Below are positions 27,581-42,500 of a stretch of DNA of 64,000 bases, piece after piece. Both the position numbers and the translations under genes were made by a program. The stretch comes from Erythrocercus mccallii (taxonomy: Eukaryota > Chordata > Aves > Passeriformes > Dicruridae), in the NCBI GenBank assembly GCA_013397435.1, contig VZRG01000032.1, positions 1,162,931 through 1,226,930 of the forward strand, read 5' to 3'. Positions within the stretch are counted from its first letter, which is position 1; each line of letters opens with the position of its first letter. The notes beneath the pieces were generated by a model, which was not told the origin of the DNA, made no database searches, and was given only the letters and a program-made list of their open reading frames with translations.

Positions 27581-28476
27581 AGGGGTAACGGCTATTTCAA
27601 TCTTGCTTTTTCCAGCGTTCTAAGAGCACATCACCCAGCAGGCCCAGGCAAACCCCTAAAAGCAACAGCAGAAAGCAGCCTCCATGTCTCAGCACAACTG
27701 GGAAGTAAACACTTCAAAGACTGAACAAGGTGGGTACTTGCGTGATGGAAACTTCATAACCAAATGAGTGATTATATTGCCAGAAAGGCAGCATGATGCT
27801 TTGCTGTGGGCAGAAATTCAGCTGGATAAAAAAGGGAGAATTATGGTCCTTGTACAGGCAGTGTCACAATATGGTCCCTTTTCTATCTACAGTAGATGGA
27901 GCCACTGCAAGGCCACGGCCACTCCTTTATGCTGTGAGATGCGCAGCCAGCAGAATCCGCTGGCATTGCAGCCCTGACTAATGAGCATCCTAATGCCAAC
28001 TACCACCTCCCAGAGTCTGGTAAATAAAAAAGGCTCATGTCTAACACCAGCAGAGTATTTGGAAAGTACTGCTTTCATTGCCTACAGAACTATCCCCAAC
28101 ATCAGCAAAATTTTTCCTTGAGCTTAGAAGCTAACAGAAAAAAATACATTTTAATAGAATTCATTGAATAGTATTTGTATATATGAAAAAGGTAAGGACA
28201 GTTAAAGATCTTTATTCTATAAATTTAAGAATTACTAGGTATAGCGTTCCATGCACATAATTTTCCTGTCCAAGAATTTGTATGTCTTCCTTTTTAATAA
28301 AAGGTCAACAAAGCACACAAGAGGCTATAAAACAAATAGAGAGCTTGGAGAGAAGAGATAAATTGCTGACTTGGACTGAGCAAATTAATTTTTTTGTTTA
28401 ATGAAAGACTATAGTAAGGGTTTCCAAACACTGAATACCAATTAATCAAATCATTCTGAAAGAACAAAAATAAACT

Positions 28477-28491
28477 GGGGGGGGGGGGGGG
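28477..28491. repeat. G15 homopolymer
   Basis: Fifteen consecutive G flanked by A-rich sequence (TAAACT before, ATGAAAAAAAA after). Such runs are prone to sequencing length error. Confidence 0.9.
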
Positions 28492-29112
28492 ATGAAAAAA
28501 AAACCAGCACTCCATCACATCCAAAATGAGAGTATGGCCCTTCTTTGCTGTCTGGCTGCAGGGGCGCCTCAAGTGACTGAGATCCTGTGTCTTGAAAGAA
28601 AAAGGTCACTGCTCATTGGACAGCCTACCACACAGTGTCATCATGTATTTCTGAATGTCGTAAAAGCTTTTACCTCAATGTCCCCATGTAGTCTCAGAGA
28701 TCAATCCAATTCTGTGTAACTTTCTTTTAAGAGATGCATTTAGAAATATATTTTCTAAATAGCAGAGATTCTTATTGCTGAGTTTCTCCTATATTTCTCA
28801 TTAAGACTTAAAAAGTCGTATGACTAAATTCAGACATTTCGCAATATTTTTAATTATCTGTGAAACCTTTCTTCCTCAGGCTATATGACATTTTTTTAAA
28901 TGTCAGTCTAACATGTAGCTCAAAACTCATAAATCTGGGTTGAATTAGCCCTGCACTGACAGTTTTAAGAGAGCTATAACAAATCAAATCTCCATAAACT
29001 CACCAATACAAAATAAATTGAATTCACCTAATTTTCCTCATAACTATGCCTGAGGAATTTGCAACTGTCCTTGGTTATTAGATCCAAGACAATACTGACA
29101 AATTTCAGATCA

Positions 29113-29600
29113 GACAATCACTGAACAGCCCAGGTTGGAAGGGACCTCAAAAGACCATCCAGATCAGATTTACATGGGACAGCCATCCCAGATGAGATTA
29201 CTTAGCCTCCTGTCCAATTGCATTTTGAAAACTTTCAGTGATGAAGACTCTGCTACATCCCTGGAGAAGATGTTCTTAATGTAACAAATTCTTTCCTGTG
29301 TCAGGATAAATGCTCTCCAATGCAACCTGTACCCTTGTCTTCTTCATGTGGTTCCTTGCAAAGAGAGAACCTCCTGCCTGTTTGTAGCTGCCCTGTAAGT
29401 CCTGGAACACAGCCGTGAGGCCCTCCTTGAGTCTTTTCTTCTCCAGGAAGAATATACTTAATGCCCTCAATCTTTCCCCGAAAGGTACTTTCTGCTGCCC
29501 TTTGATCATCTTTGTGGCCCTCTTTTGGACCTTCTCCTGTCTGTCCTTATCTTCATTTAACTGTGGGGACCAACTGTGAACACATTCTTCAAGTGCAGCC
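29113..29600 (-). mobile_element. CR1 LINE 3' fragment
   Basis: The plus strand reads ATCACTGAACAGCCCAGGTTGGAAGGGACCTC, in two short words the reverse complement of the CR1 3' end. It continues with diagnostic CR1 text such as TCCTTGAGTCTTTTCTTCTCCAGG and TTGTGGCCCTCTTTTGGACC. The 3' end is at the low coordinate, so the element lies on the minus strand, in the same orientation as NEBL. Only about 0.5 kb of 3' sequence remains, the usual 5' truncation for CR1. A 77-codon open frame inside it is residual and has no start. Confidence 0.9.
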
Positions 29601-32243
29601 TGGAGATGCAGAAAAAGATCACCAAAAACAGAACAATGAGTATTTTTCTTCTAAAGCCATGAGATAAATATTTGGAGATATAAATGTTGTATTCTTTTGT
29701 AGTTGTTTCTTTTTGTTTGCTTTTACATTTATGATGCAGGTTTGAACAACACAAGAATGGGAAGGCTATGGTGCAGGAATGCAATGTGCAGTGAGGTGAC
29801 AGGCAGAGCTCAAAAATAGGCTTAAAAATGGAGTGCAATAACCGAAATCTTTCCTCTCCCACAGACTTGTTCAAATGCCTATGAAACACCAAAGGACTGG
29901 AAACCAACTTGGTATGAGCTCCAGAAAATTAAGATACTTGGTTCTGACAGCTGTCCAGGGACAGCCATTGTAAACTGGTTCTCTCAGAGAGGATTCACTT
30001 CGTGAAAGATAAGCCTCTGTATCTGAGCCAACTCATACAGATTAAGTTAACATAATTAATGATGAATAAAGTCTGTTTCATCTATCATAAAATGAGTCAG
30101 ATGAACTGAAATCTTAAAGCATTTCTTTCTCCACCAGCTACAAAAACAGAACTATTACAATGATTTTTGCTTACGTACATCGGTGTGGGAGATGTCAAAG
30201 GTAGGCAAGATGAATGCCACCCACAGTTTTCCAATCAAGGGATATGATAACAGTGAAACAACCATAAAAGGTTACAAGCATTTGAAAGCAGGAAGGGAAA
30301 CATTCAAGTGAGCTGAGGCTTGTGAATGGCACTTTTAAAATAATAATTATTATCTCTGTATTTTTGCATTACATACAGAAGAAATCTGAAGAAATTAGAT
30401 GCATTTTGCCTTTGCAAATTTTCTCAGCCTCATAGGAACCTGAATAACTTCATTTTACAAAGAAACAGGCAAATACAGTAGGCAGAAAGGCAAAACTATT
30501 ATTATTTTGTTATATAACACCAATATGTTTTGCCCTGCACAAAACCTCCCGTTATCTGGCCTCACAGTTTTTCAAATGTTTTGAGTTTTGTATTATAAAG
30601 CACAAGAGACTAAATTCAGGCCTTATCATACAAGATTTTTTGTTTGGTTTATATATAAATTTGTTAAATTAACTTGCATTTCTTCATGGGGCTGGGTCTG
30701 TGATTAAAGTAGGCTCTAGGATTTTAATAACACTCCAGCTGTCCCAGAGGTCCTTGCTTAATTTTTGCTTTCACAGGCATTTTAAACAATTAGCTAGTGT
30801 TAGAAACTTCTTAATTCCTAAGTTCTTCTTTAATATATTGCTGAGGAGGTAAACACAAATCTTGAGCCCTGTTTGCAAAGAAACAAAAGACCTTAAACAT
30901 TTCAGAAAACCTTCAAATAACAGTAATTTTAAGTACTTGAAGACATGCAACACGCAACAGCCAACACTTCTCTAGATACTTCCTTTAGCTGTCAAAAAAG
31001 ATGTTTTACAAGTCTCATGATGCTTAATCTCTAACACACTTCTCTCTCCTAGGAATGTGAGCATGGACATGAGCCTCTCTCTCTCTCTCACAGAAGGACT
31101 GTGACGACAGTTATTCCTGACTTATTCCTGATATCAATGCAAGTTGGAGAAAAGAGCTGCCATGGTGGAACTGCAGTCCAGTGGAGTCATTTGCTAAAGC
31201 TCAGGATTTCAGATTCACCTAAAAATGCTGTAAAACAGCATTACCAAAGCTACCACAAAATCTGGAACAATGGTGTGTCAGGTGAGTTACATAAAACACC
31301 AAGCTCTACAAAGACACTCATTGTAAGATATATAGTGAAAATAGGAGCTTTCAGAAAGGTACATACAGCTGGAATACACACCCATATTGTGCACTTGTTT
31401 TCCTTTCAACATCTTTAATTATAAGGATATTGTAGATATATTATCATAAATCAACAAATCCTTTTTCCGCAGCGTGTTACTAAGCAACTGTAACCAAGAC
31501 CTTGTGTAAATAAGATTAAAATTCCAAGGTAACAGTACCCAAATACAACCTCACATTGCACAGCCAAAAAGAGTAGAATGTGTTCATATTAAAAGAAGAG
31601 TGACTGCTGAGTTTTATACTAGTTCAAACAGTTTAGATACACAGAAAATGTAAATGTATTTATATCATTTTGTAGGCATTTCCACCATTCAATGAACCCT
31701 GCAAAGATCTAACAATTGGTGTATTTTTCAGACAAAATAACTAAAAACTTTTTCAAATTAATTTTATTATTCATCATATGCATTTCATTTTGCCATTTAA
31801 CAGTATCAAAACTATACAAAAAATACTACTTCAAATAATCTATTAATAGTCATTACTACAACTTTTAAGAAAAGATATCATACTCAAATGTACAGTGTGA
31901 AAGAATACTGTAATACAATGATTACTTTTTTGTTGTTGTTACACTTCCAATAGGGGAAAAAACTACTTTTTTCCAATCATAAATACAGAAGTATAAGCAC
32001 CTTTCTAATAACTGGCTGCACTTGGCAGGCATGTCTCCATCAGTCCAACATTCTATGGGCTTATGAGGAAGCTCCAGTTCCAAGACAGTGGACCAGAATA
32101 CTCTTTAAGCAGAATAGATTGTTGTAAGCATGAGAAATTTTCCTGCCTCTGTCAGTCCTGCCTTCCCATAGAGTTTCAAAGTTCAACTAATCTGACCTCC
32201 TAACAAACGTGACTAAATATTTTAAAACACAACCCAAATTTAA
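29601..32243. other. Intronic DNA between two CR1 copies, no gene recognised
   Basis: AT-rich sequence without recognisable coding segments. A 116-codon minus-strand ORF (29557-29907) begins within it and runs into the CR1 edge, with no motif. It contains the (CT)n tract at 31075-31089. Confidence 0.65.
31075..31089. repeat. (CT)7 dinucleotide tract
   Basis: A short CT repeat followed by ACAG on the plus strand. It happens to look like a 3' splice site antisense to NEBL, but no exon is supported beyond it. Confidence 0.85.
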
Positions 32244-33590
32244 ACATAGACTCACAGAATGTTTTGGGTTGGAAGGAACCTTAAAGATAGATCATCTAGT
32301 TGCAACCCTCAGCCACCACAGACAAGAAGGCCACCCACCAGATCAGGCTGCTGACCCAGTGGGCCCATCCAAGGATGAGACACTTCCAAGAAGGGATATC
32401 CACACCTTCTCTGGACAACTTGTTCCAGTGCCTCACCACCATGAATAAAGAATTTCACCCTAACATCTAATCTAAATATCTCCTTTAAAACCATTCCCTG
32501 TTTTTCTATCACTATGTATCCATTTTTCTGGTAAATCCCCTTGAAGTACTGGAAGGCCCCAACCAGGCCACCCTAGAGCCTTCTCTTCTCCTGGCTGAAT
32601 GACCCCAAGTCCCTCAGCCTGACATCACAGAAGTGCTCCACCCCTCTGATCAACTTCATGGTCTGCTCTAGACTAGTTCCAACAGGTCCATGTCCTTCTT
32701 GTGCTGGGGACCCCAGAGCTGGATGCTGCACTTCAGGTGGAGTGTAGAGAGGGAGAATCAACTCTCTTGACTTGTTGGTCACTGCAATTTTGATGCAGCC
32801 CAGGATGCAGCTGGCCTGGAGGCTTGGAGACTTGAGTGATATGTGAAGCCTGGCTGCCAGCAGACTGAGGCAAAGTCATTGACTACCTCAGCCTTCTCCA
32901 CATCTATTACTGTCAGTTCTCCCTTCTCTTTCTTCAAGAGGGGTATACTGTCCTTGTCCTTTCTTTTCTGACTTACAGATGGATGTGATTCTTCACATCC
33001 CTTGCCAAGCCCTGGTCCTTCTGTGCCTTGGCTTTCCAGGCCCCATCCCCACACAGTCAAACCATACCTCTATACTGCCCACAAGTCACCTGACCTGCTT
33101 TCATTAGCTGTGCATTCCCTTCTTACTCCTCAGTGAGAGGAGCAGATCCTTGCTCAGCCATCCCAGTTTCTAGCCTGTCTTGCCTGATTTCCTACACACT
33201 GAGATGGAAAGCTCTTGTGCTCTAAGGAAAGTGTCCTTGGAGAGTTGCCAGCTCTAGTCAGTTCCTTTGTTCCTAAGGACAATATCCCAGGGGATCTCAT
33301 TCACCAAGTCCTTCAACAGCTGCAAGTTCACTCTTCCAAAATTCAGGATCATGACTTTGCTCCTTGAGATCCCAGACTCACCAGGGTATGGTCGTTACAT
33401 TCCTCCAATGTTAACCCAATCTTAAGGGACAAACACTTATTTTACTACTGGCTCACAAGCCATCTCTAGAACAAGAGCAGAAATCAGCTACAGGGGAGAC
33501 AGAATCTTCCTGGAGATACTTTGTTCCTTGTTCAGACCAGTTTTCAGGAACTCAGGAATACCCAAGCCCCTTCTGCTGGAAGCACATGCT
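32244..33590 (-). mobile_element. CR1 LINE, long 3' fragment (about 1.3 kb)
   Basis: It begins on the plus strand with the CR1 3' tail in reverse (ACAGAATGTTTTGGGTTGG, GAAGGAACCTTAAAG). It proceeds through diagnostic blocks: CTTCTCCTGGCTGAATGACC, AAGTCCCTCAGCCT, GTACTGGAAGGCCCC, ACCTCAGCCTTCTCCACATC, TGCCTGATTTCCTACACAC and GAGCTCTTGTGC-like text, then a TTCAGGATCATGACTTTGCTC block. On the minus strand this corresponds to ORF2 3' sequence and the 3' UTR. Stops and deletions break the frame, for example missing sequence around 32800-32870. The right edge is uncertain, and similarity fades after about 33420. Confidence 0.9.
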
Positions 33591-36500
33591 CCACTTAAAA
33601 ATATTGCCTCATTTCACACATATCATATATGCATCTTTGCAAAGAGTCTTCTTGAAACCTAAAAAAAAAAAAAGTGGACTGCATATACACACCACCTGCT
33701 GGGGAGAATATGAGAAAACAAACGTGACAGATATTAATCACGATGCTTAATGCACTCCTGGCAGGCTCTCTGCTACCAGAGCAAGGAGAATCATTTAACA
33801 AACTGTGTTGATGGAGCAGAAAGGAAAACTTGCCAGCTTTATTCACTGGTGGCTTTCAAGTTCTTCTGTCTCTTGTAAACATTTAAAGATACAATGTGCA
33901 TAGAGCCCTTTCTATCCTAAATTCTCCTGCAGTGACAACTTTGTCCATACCCCAGTCTTGCTGGAATGGCACCTTTCTCTACTTCTCCATTCATCTTTCA
34001 CCAAGAGTGCACTTTGATACCACTGTGCTGGTGGTACCATGCAGTAAGTACTTCTCTCCCCACTGCTTTACCTATTTCTTGTCCTAGAGAAATGGTTATG
34101 AGTCTTAATATGTTATGTCAGTCAAAACATAAATTAATGACATAATCCACTATACTAATGTGTGCATCTTCTTGTAAGGTCAATAAAAGTTGCTCTGCTC
34201 TGCACAAATGAAATCAAACCACAAGATATTCCATTAAGCACAGCTCTCCTGCTGGAAAAAGGGTGACAAATTTAACATTCAAAAATGTACAAAACACTGT
34301 ATTTCTTAATTCCTCCCATTGAGAAAAAAGAATGTAGAATAGTCAGTGGCCTACTTAAATTAATTTTATCATCTACACTTCTGTTTTCCAGTAACGAGAG
34401 CAGTTTAGGAGATACAAGCCACAGTTCTAAGATGACTAGTTGCAACCACATCTAAAAAGCACCTTTAACTTTTAAAAGGTCCCCTTCAATACAGCGTCTG
34501 AAAAAAACCTACCACCATACACACGGTATTTTTGAGTATTTAATTCTTTCAAACTTCCTTCAGTAGTCTACTAGTCAGTCCTCAAAACAATGTTTCAGGA
34601 CATGAAGAATTCCAGCCCCCCCTCAGAGACATGTATTGTTTTACAATGCACTGGCTCATCAGCTTTACATAACTAATATCTCCTGGGTAAAAAAAGTATT
34701 CAACTACAACAATAACAGGCAGTCTGCAAACAAACTATATAATGGATGATAGTACATTTCAAGTATTTTACTTTCAAAATGACCGTAGAAATGACATTCT
34801 GATTCTGCAGGATCTTTTCCTTTTGAGTGTTCAGTGAACTCCTATTTAAGGTGTGACTTTCTGGAGGATGAACCACAAATGTTTTCTGCTTTTCATCCAT
34901 CTCTGTTGCAAGGCTAACACAGCTGAGATGAACTGCTATGCATCAACAGAATTGTTTACGAAGGTCTGCTTGGTACAGCCTTCATGAAGATTGTGGAAAA
35001 TGGAAAAACCTTTTCAGCTCAAATGCTGAACGTTACCCGACGGTTTCATGTCCAGTGTCTTCCACATACTGTAAGGTGTGATTAAGCTTCCCCTATTCAA
35101 CAATAATCCCATCACTTCTTCGGGGAAGTTGATAGGTGTCTGACTATTTGTAGAGCAATAAACGTTGAAGTTTTCCCAGCTCTTGCCCATTTACTACTTA
35201 ATTCACTATGACCAAAACAGAGGATTTTTCAGTATAGTTGCTTTATAGCAGATAAGAAAGTGGTGCCATGAAAGTTTCCAGTGCTAAGAAAAACGCCAGA
35301 TTACTTATTTGACCTTATTTTTCTTTAGAAAAGCTATTTTTGAAAATTAACATAACCATTCTCACAAATTACATTGAGAAAGAAAAAAATCTGTTACTAT
35401 TAAATTGTCTTATTGACAAAATAAAAATTGCAAGCAATATATATACTGAAATGACCAATGTAGCTCTTTCCGGAATAAACACATTTCAACCAATATGCAA
35501 TAAAGATGGGAAAACAACAAAATTTATCAATTGTTGCTTTGCATTTACAGTTGTACTTTTTCAAATCCATATTTTTTTAATTTGTTCATGTGAAAGTAGG
35601 CATGCATACAGTTAGGAGGAAAAGTAAAGAATAATTTTAACTTTAATTAACTTTCACAGTTACTATGCAATTATATTGCATTGGAATATGTAAAACCAGG
35701 AAAGACATTACTGGTCATGTTACTGTGAAATAACAAAAAAGCACCAAGGACAAAAATCTAAAATAACCATAGCTGTCACTTGGTTTATAAGACTAAGTTT
35801 GATTTTGCAACTTCAACACAAGACTAAAAACTCTGGCAGATACACTATCAGGTCTAGAGCTTGAGACAAAACCTTCTAGAACAATCATACAGGAAACACA
35901 AACCACAGAAGATAAGGAATTTAATTCAAAATAAGTTAGATCTATATTGAAAGAGTTTGTAAGCATTTTAACAGTCTCAGTATTGTTTGGGTGACCCATT
36001 ACTGCTTTCCAGGGCAAAATTCCACACATTTTGTTGTGGACAGTCTTTCTAACGCACTGCTTGATATGTTAAAGTAATGGGGGCAGGAACCAAAATATTA
36101 ACTCATGTCTATATAAAAAAGAAACAACATGTTTATTAATAAAGTTGAAATATCGTGGCTTATTAATATTTTATTAATTTGTTTATTAATTAGTAAAATA
36201 TTAATATATTTGTTAATTATTAATTTTTATTCTTTAATAAAATAAAAGAAATATATGTCTAAGAAGAACAAAATTAAAAATGGAGACTACAACAGCTATA
36301 AGTCTGTGTGTTAAAGTGTCCCACAAGGCCATCACTACTACAAACTTCTTTTTAACTTTCTTCCACACCTCAGGAAGCAGCAGTTTCTCACATCTAGTTG
36401 CATGAATACACACACCATTCTTAAAATCATGTGTGATTGAGAAACAACTTATTTTTTTTCGAGAATAATTGTGACCAAATTTTTCTCCAAAAGGAACATT

Positions 36501-39500
36501 GTCTCTAAAAGTGACCATTCTTCACAAGCTATAGGGAAGAATCCTAACTGTATTATAACTCCATGCTCTTGAAAACATTGTATTTTATCTGCTTCCACAT
36601 TCATAGGTTCTTATTTTAAATTGTCATCATAACACTAAATGTAAAATACAACTATAATAAAATTAATATATTAAAATATTGAAATATTGTCCGTATTAAT
36701 TACATAATAGTTGTTTCGGCAAAATACAGGAAAGCAAAATAAACTTGAGTGACAAAACTAAATACTTTGTCCCTGAAAGCATTGTACTACTACAAAACCA
36801 ACAAAGATAAAATATAGATTCTTAGAGGAGGAAAAGATTGTTCAAACTCGCAAATTCATGCAAAACATTTCCTAGTAAGAAATTGCTCCATTGGAAAAAA
36901 GAAATTGAACAGCCATAAAATTAATTAGTAATAATTATTACTAAGAAACATTAATCTACTAGACTATCAGCTTTAAAGATCTGCTACAAGTCTGTTCCTG
37001 AACATCCAGTTCCAAGTTCTTTGGCATAAGCTGTTATAGTTATTATTGACTGTATATACTAGTTATCTGTTACCCAGTTGTGAAGTACTGCCTTGGCAGC
37101 AGTTTTTCGGAGGATACACATCAAAGAGACCCTTAAACATTTACACAGCACATTGAAGATATGTGCCAACAGTGCAACAAGGGAGACACACCTGTCCCAT
37201 ACCGGGGCAGTGGTCACAGCACATCAGATGCTGAATTACTGACACCTGAGGCCCACAGTGGAGATGAGAAACCTGCTGGAGAGATCTGATACCAAGCAGC
37301 CAGGTGGCTTTGCCAATGCACAAAGAAAAATGTTAGAAGAAAACAAAAGTGTCCAGTTTGCTCACCAAACTAATTCTGTCAAAACCTGGGTCCCCTCAGA
37401 ACAAAACATCCTCAGAACAGGATGGAGGCTATGAAAAATAGGGAGCTGCCATTTTCCTCAGGGTGAAAGAAGTAATTGGAGAAAAATAATCATTTTTACT
37501 GTTTCCTTCAACTTCTAAAAGCAATCTCTCCTCATCCACATTCAGCCTAAGAAGCTTAAATTTTCCTTTCAATATATTGCATACACAGTATTATTCTGCA
37601 TAAAAGACGTAATCTGTCATTGCCTTTTGGGCAGTGAGACTCCTGCTGTTCACACAAATGAGGCTTGAAACAGCAGCAGTAGCATGGTCATGAAAGTTAA
37701 GCATTTAATCAGTATAAGAAATTGAATACTGCTCTTTCGAGTCTCAGCTCCACAAAGACAAGAGTCATCCTGGATGCTCTTTAACACAGGAATAAATACA
37801 CAGCTTGGCCAGCTTGTATTCAGACTTTAGAATGTCTTTCCAAACTTCCTGAAGTAACTAGTAGAGAAAACAATTATTTATAAATAGGGCTAAGTTTTCA
37901 AGTTTTACAAAAAATATCCATAAGTACTAAAGCAGCTTGGTAGCCTACAGAACCAAATCTCTTCATAGATTCCTTATATTTCAAGAAAAAAATCCAAAAA
38001 TAAATATTTGGTTATTCTAAATTGCTCATAATTAATAAATGCAAAATATCAACAAAACCAATCTAAATTATCGCTGCTCAGAATAACCATCTTCATCTCA
38101 ACGGAACAAAAAAAAAAAAAGAATATTTACAATCTACCTTTGCTTGAATTAGACTACCAAAAAAACTAAGCAAATGCTTCTTTTCGTTTTCACATGACTT
38201 TCAGTGCACTTCATAGTTTCCCCTCATCTTTCATTTTCATCTTTCTAGGGGCACTATTTGGTAGCCTAGCTCAGTGTACAGAAATATTTTTCAGGGGGCA
38301 TAAAACTGAGAAACTGTGTTGATATTGATGACGCTATTTCTCATTAATTCCTAACTTCATATCATTTCACTGCATGTTCCTCAAAGCAGGATGAAGTCAT
38401 TAGAGCCTGCAGTGGCAATAAACCGAGTCACATTTCATATAATAGTATCTCCTATTCTGAATATTCATTTATCATTAAAATAATGATAGAATTAAAGGAA
38501 CTCAGACTGAGCACATATTCTACAAGAACTGAGACCTGACTGTGTAGTGAAACATGGCATGGAGAAGACTGACCATTAACTCAATCCAAGCTCATCTACT
38601 TGGTCTTCCTTTTTATCCTTCCAGCTTCTTCCATTCTTGTTAATATGGATTTCCAACATTTCTGACACAATTATAATAGAAGCAACAAAGCAGTGAGGTA
38701 TCTAGAAATGTCTGTTTAATCCCCATTTTGATCTTCAGACAAAAATAATCCAAAAGCTCATGACAGGATTCATGGTGATAGCGGCCCATTCCTAATCAAA
38801 GACTCAAAAATGTAACAATCTCAGAAAATTTTCTATTGCTAAACTGAAAAGTTCAACCAACATTTTTATAAACTATTTCTCTTTCCCATCTATCCTTGTT
38901 TTCTCTGCATACATTCTCTTCTTTTCCCCTTGTGTAAGCAGACATCATCACAGTTAAATGAGATAAATTCTGGGAAAATTACCAGAGATGTCATATTTCA
39001 GACAATATTATTCTTCTAAATATTTTTTGACACATTTTTTCTTCCAAACTGGTTTTACCTTTCTCCATTAATCCTAACACTTTTGTGCTAATGACAGTGT
39101 TTGAACAAGTTCTGCTAATAGCTATTCTAACAAGCTGCATCTCTGTTTTCTAATAGCCTGACAAATTTCTACCAACTACTTCAAAATATAACTCTCAGAC
39201 CTTCCTATGTTACGGCATAATTTTAACTCCAAGCCCTCTAAGAAGCTTGGCTTTTCAACATATATATTTCCAGGCACGTTCTCTAAGACATGTACTGATA
39301 CCTCCCTTACAGCAGCAACACAGCAAGCATGTTGCCAGTTCTAACAGCGTTAATCATCTCCTGATCAACCACTTATTGAGCCTTTCTGCTGCTAGAGATC
39401 CTCATACATACATTTCTTTTCGTATGACTGAGCAAAACCAGTCAGAAATGTCTTCCCTTCTGCATTCACAGATACACACAACCAATACTATGCAACATAA

Positions 39501-42500
39501 CACTCTACTGCATTGAATGTATGCCACTCTACACTGTTCAGCAGAAATAGTCTTTGCCTCTTTTATTCAGTCAATTTATTTCCTCTTACCACTCTTCCTG
39601 TCCACAAACTTAGTCACTTGCATCTTAATTAAGTCTGAAACCAGCAACTTTTTTCTTTAAAATTTTTCCCTAAGTATTTCTATATACATTGCAAGTATTG
39701 AATTCTTCCAGAATAAAACTGGAACAGAACAAAACAAAAACAGCTATTACCACTTAGTTTGCCAGGTTTAAAAAAATACCTGAGATATAACTTAATTAAA
39801 ATGCAGCACAACTTTATTTTTAAATCTGTGAAATTGGCATTACACCAATACACCTGCATGAAAAAAGCTGCCATTTAGAGAGGAAGAACATGATGGACTA
39901 CCTCCACACATTTGCTCTCCTAAGAGGGGAAAAAACATAGTGTGAATTTTTGAAACTGTGAAGCAAGGAAGGAAAATTATCTAGTATCCATATAGTTCTA
40001 CATTTTTAGAAATCCTCTTTAAAGAATAACTATGCACTTTCCCAGAAAAGCCTTTGCAATATATGCTTAAATGGCAACTGGCCAAATTACAGTTAGTTTT
40101 TCATTTTTGAGTTGCTGTAGTCTCCTCTCAAGTGTGACACTGATGGCACACCGTTGTGCCCTCCTCATACTAAGATGTGCTGGGATCAGTTACCACCACA
40201 CAACTGCAGCACAACCAAGAACAGAAGATTTTGGAGAAGGAAAACAGGAGACATGGGGAGGAAGAAATAACAAGAGAATAAAAATTTTGCACTACTTATC
40301 AGCCAGAATTTTCCCCCTAGTACAAATGAAAAATACACAGGCACCATGAAGAGAAAGCAAGGGAAAATAGCTTGGCCAACTTTGACGTAACATCTACTCC
40401 AACATCAGTAGACAGAGGGAGGCAGAGAGAGAAGAAATTGATTGATCTGCAAATTAGGCAGAATTAACTGCAGGGGGTTTGTTTTTCAAAAAGCTGCAAT
40501 ATGAGATGACATAACTGAAGGCAGCATGAACTGGCTGGTGTCATTTATAATGAGAGAGACCGATTATTCAACAAATACTTCACCCATCTCTTAGGGCAAA
40601 GTTTTCCCTTGTGAGTCCTGCCTACCATCTCCTTTTCAAGGGACTTCAACATCACACAGCCAAACACTCCTCTCAGTGTAACTTCTACAATCCCTGAATT
40701 TAGCAAGGTGCTATAAGCACACCACAACATTCAAAATTATTAAATAAAAGTAATCCACCACTCAGCCAAGATTGTTTATTATCTGGATAATTATAGTAAG
40801 CTTTCACTGACATTGTATGTAAACAGCAACACATGCTTCTTGACACTGAGCTCACTGACATGATGTTGTCCTTCTCATTGGCAATCACCAGCTCTAAAAA
40901 TTTCAAAATTGTATGGAAGATTGCAACATACACTTATTTTTCTCCAAGCTTTATAAAGCAGAGAAAGCATTTCAGGACAGCAGGTTCGGTTCATTTGCTA
41001 CCAACAGCAACATTAGCAGAGCTGCACAGAACCTCAAACTCAGCCAGCTGAAAATACTTAAGTTCTTTGGCAAATAGGATGGGAATTTCTATGGTTTAGA
41101 ACATTTAAAAGTCCAAACAGTTAAAACCACAAAGCTGTTATCAAACCATACCATCAAGACTTCACAGCCTCAACTGGTTCCAAAGATCAAACTGTGCAAT
41201 GAAAATAAGCAAATTATGTGGAATTACAAAATTTCATCTATGGTTCTTGTTCTCTTGCCTTAATATTTTAATAAATATAATAAAATTAACTTCACCAGTC
41301 TCTAGGACTAAGTACAAAAATCAACAGTAAGAAAACTGAAGATTATCTTAAGCATCAACAGTGGCTAAAAGACTAGCAAGCAAAGAAAAACCCACTTACT
41401 GAAACTGTGTCTCAATAACTACAGGCCCCTGAGAATATGTTTAGCATATTTTATGACTAAAAGTGCTGAGGATATGCATGTGTTCTTCCTTGGAAAAGTT
41501 ATCTGCTATCTACAATGACCAGTAATTATATATATTAAAAACACACAATTACTTGAGCCAAGACATCAACTGGCAACTGGGTCAGGATTCCACACAGCAA
41601 AGTTGTCTATGCTTAGCACAGTCTTCAACAAATAAAATTAGACATATTATATTCATTTGCATATTTTTTATTTGCTTGTCCCAGCAACACCCTAAGTAAT
41701 ACTAAATTGTAATTGCGCTTTGGAGCAACAAGAGGGGCAACAACAATACTTTACCTACAGGTAAAATATTAAAACAAGAATTCCAAACACAGACCCTATA
41801 CTCACATCAGGAACAAGACATGACAGAACTGGCTCAATGAAATCTGAGAATTCACCTACTCTGAGAGAAAAAGGTAACAACTCATCTCCCTTGGGGTCCT
41901 TTTTCTACTCCACCTGGACCAGCAGGGAAGCAGGCTGGCTGCACTAAGCTGTAGGTCACCACAGTGCTCTCTACAGCTGGCCACGATGAAAACCAAAGGC
42001 CCCGCTGGAGCTCACAGAGTCCTGTCCCTGCACACCCACCATGCAATTAATATATGCAGATCTTGACCAAACATGAAATCAGGATATGGCCAATTAAACA
42101 TGCTGAAACAGAGCACAAGAAATGGGTTTGTATCCCATTAATCAGACACAGTCATAGAAATAAAAAACAGCCCAACTCTTCCCAAGATCTGACTGTCAGT
42201 GATGATTATTCTTTAGTAATTCCTTTGCAACTAACCACCATCTGCCTTATGCATATTATGCAGCAGCTCTGACAAAGTGTTCTTATGTGCCTTCTTTAAG
42301 CATTGTAAAGATATGCATCAAATACCTTTAAGAGACTCAAATATTTTGCCTAAGAAGTTCCTTCTACTCTTCTAGCAAATAGCCCCAGCTTTACTTTACA
42401 TTTTTATGGATACCACCAATAGTAATATGGACTGAATACTTAATTAACCAAAAAAGATAACACAGAACTGAGCAGCAGGAATGTATGTTTCTTCTAAATA

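Larger units (their letters stand above)
22346..29112. other. Intronic AT-rich DNA, no gene recognised
   Basis: No gene or transposon is recognised. It includes a 110-codon plus-strand ORF at 24371-24703 with no motifs, treated as chance, the 27.5 kb tandem duplication listed separately, and a G15 run at 28477-28491. Confidence 0.65.

Noticed and set aside
31075..31093. Strong-looking plus-strand 3' splice site, (CT)n-ACAG
   Set aside because: The sequence beyond it has no coding exon with a donor. A CT microsatellite before ACAG easily imitates an acceptor.
34950..34975. Minus-strand TKQTF resembling the PKQSF of NEBL exon 3
   Set aside because: Flanking codons do not match (no HYP before or VADTPEN after), a stop follows soon, and there is no acceptor at the required phase.
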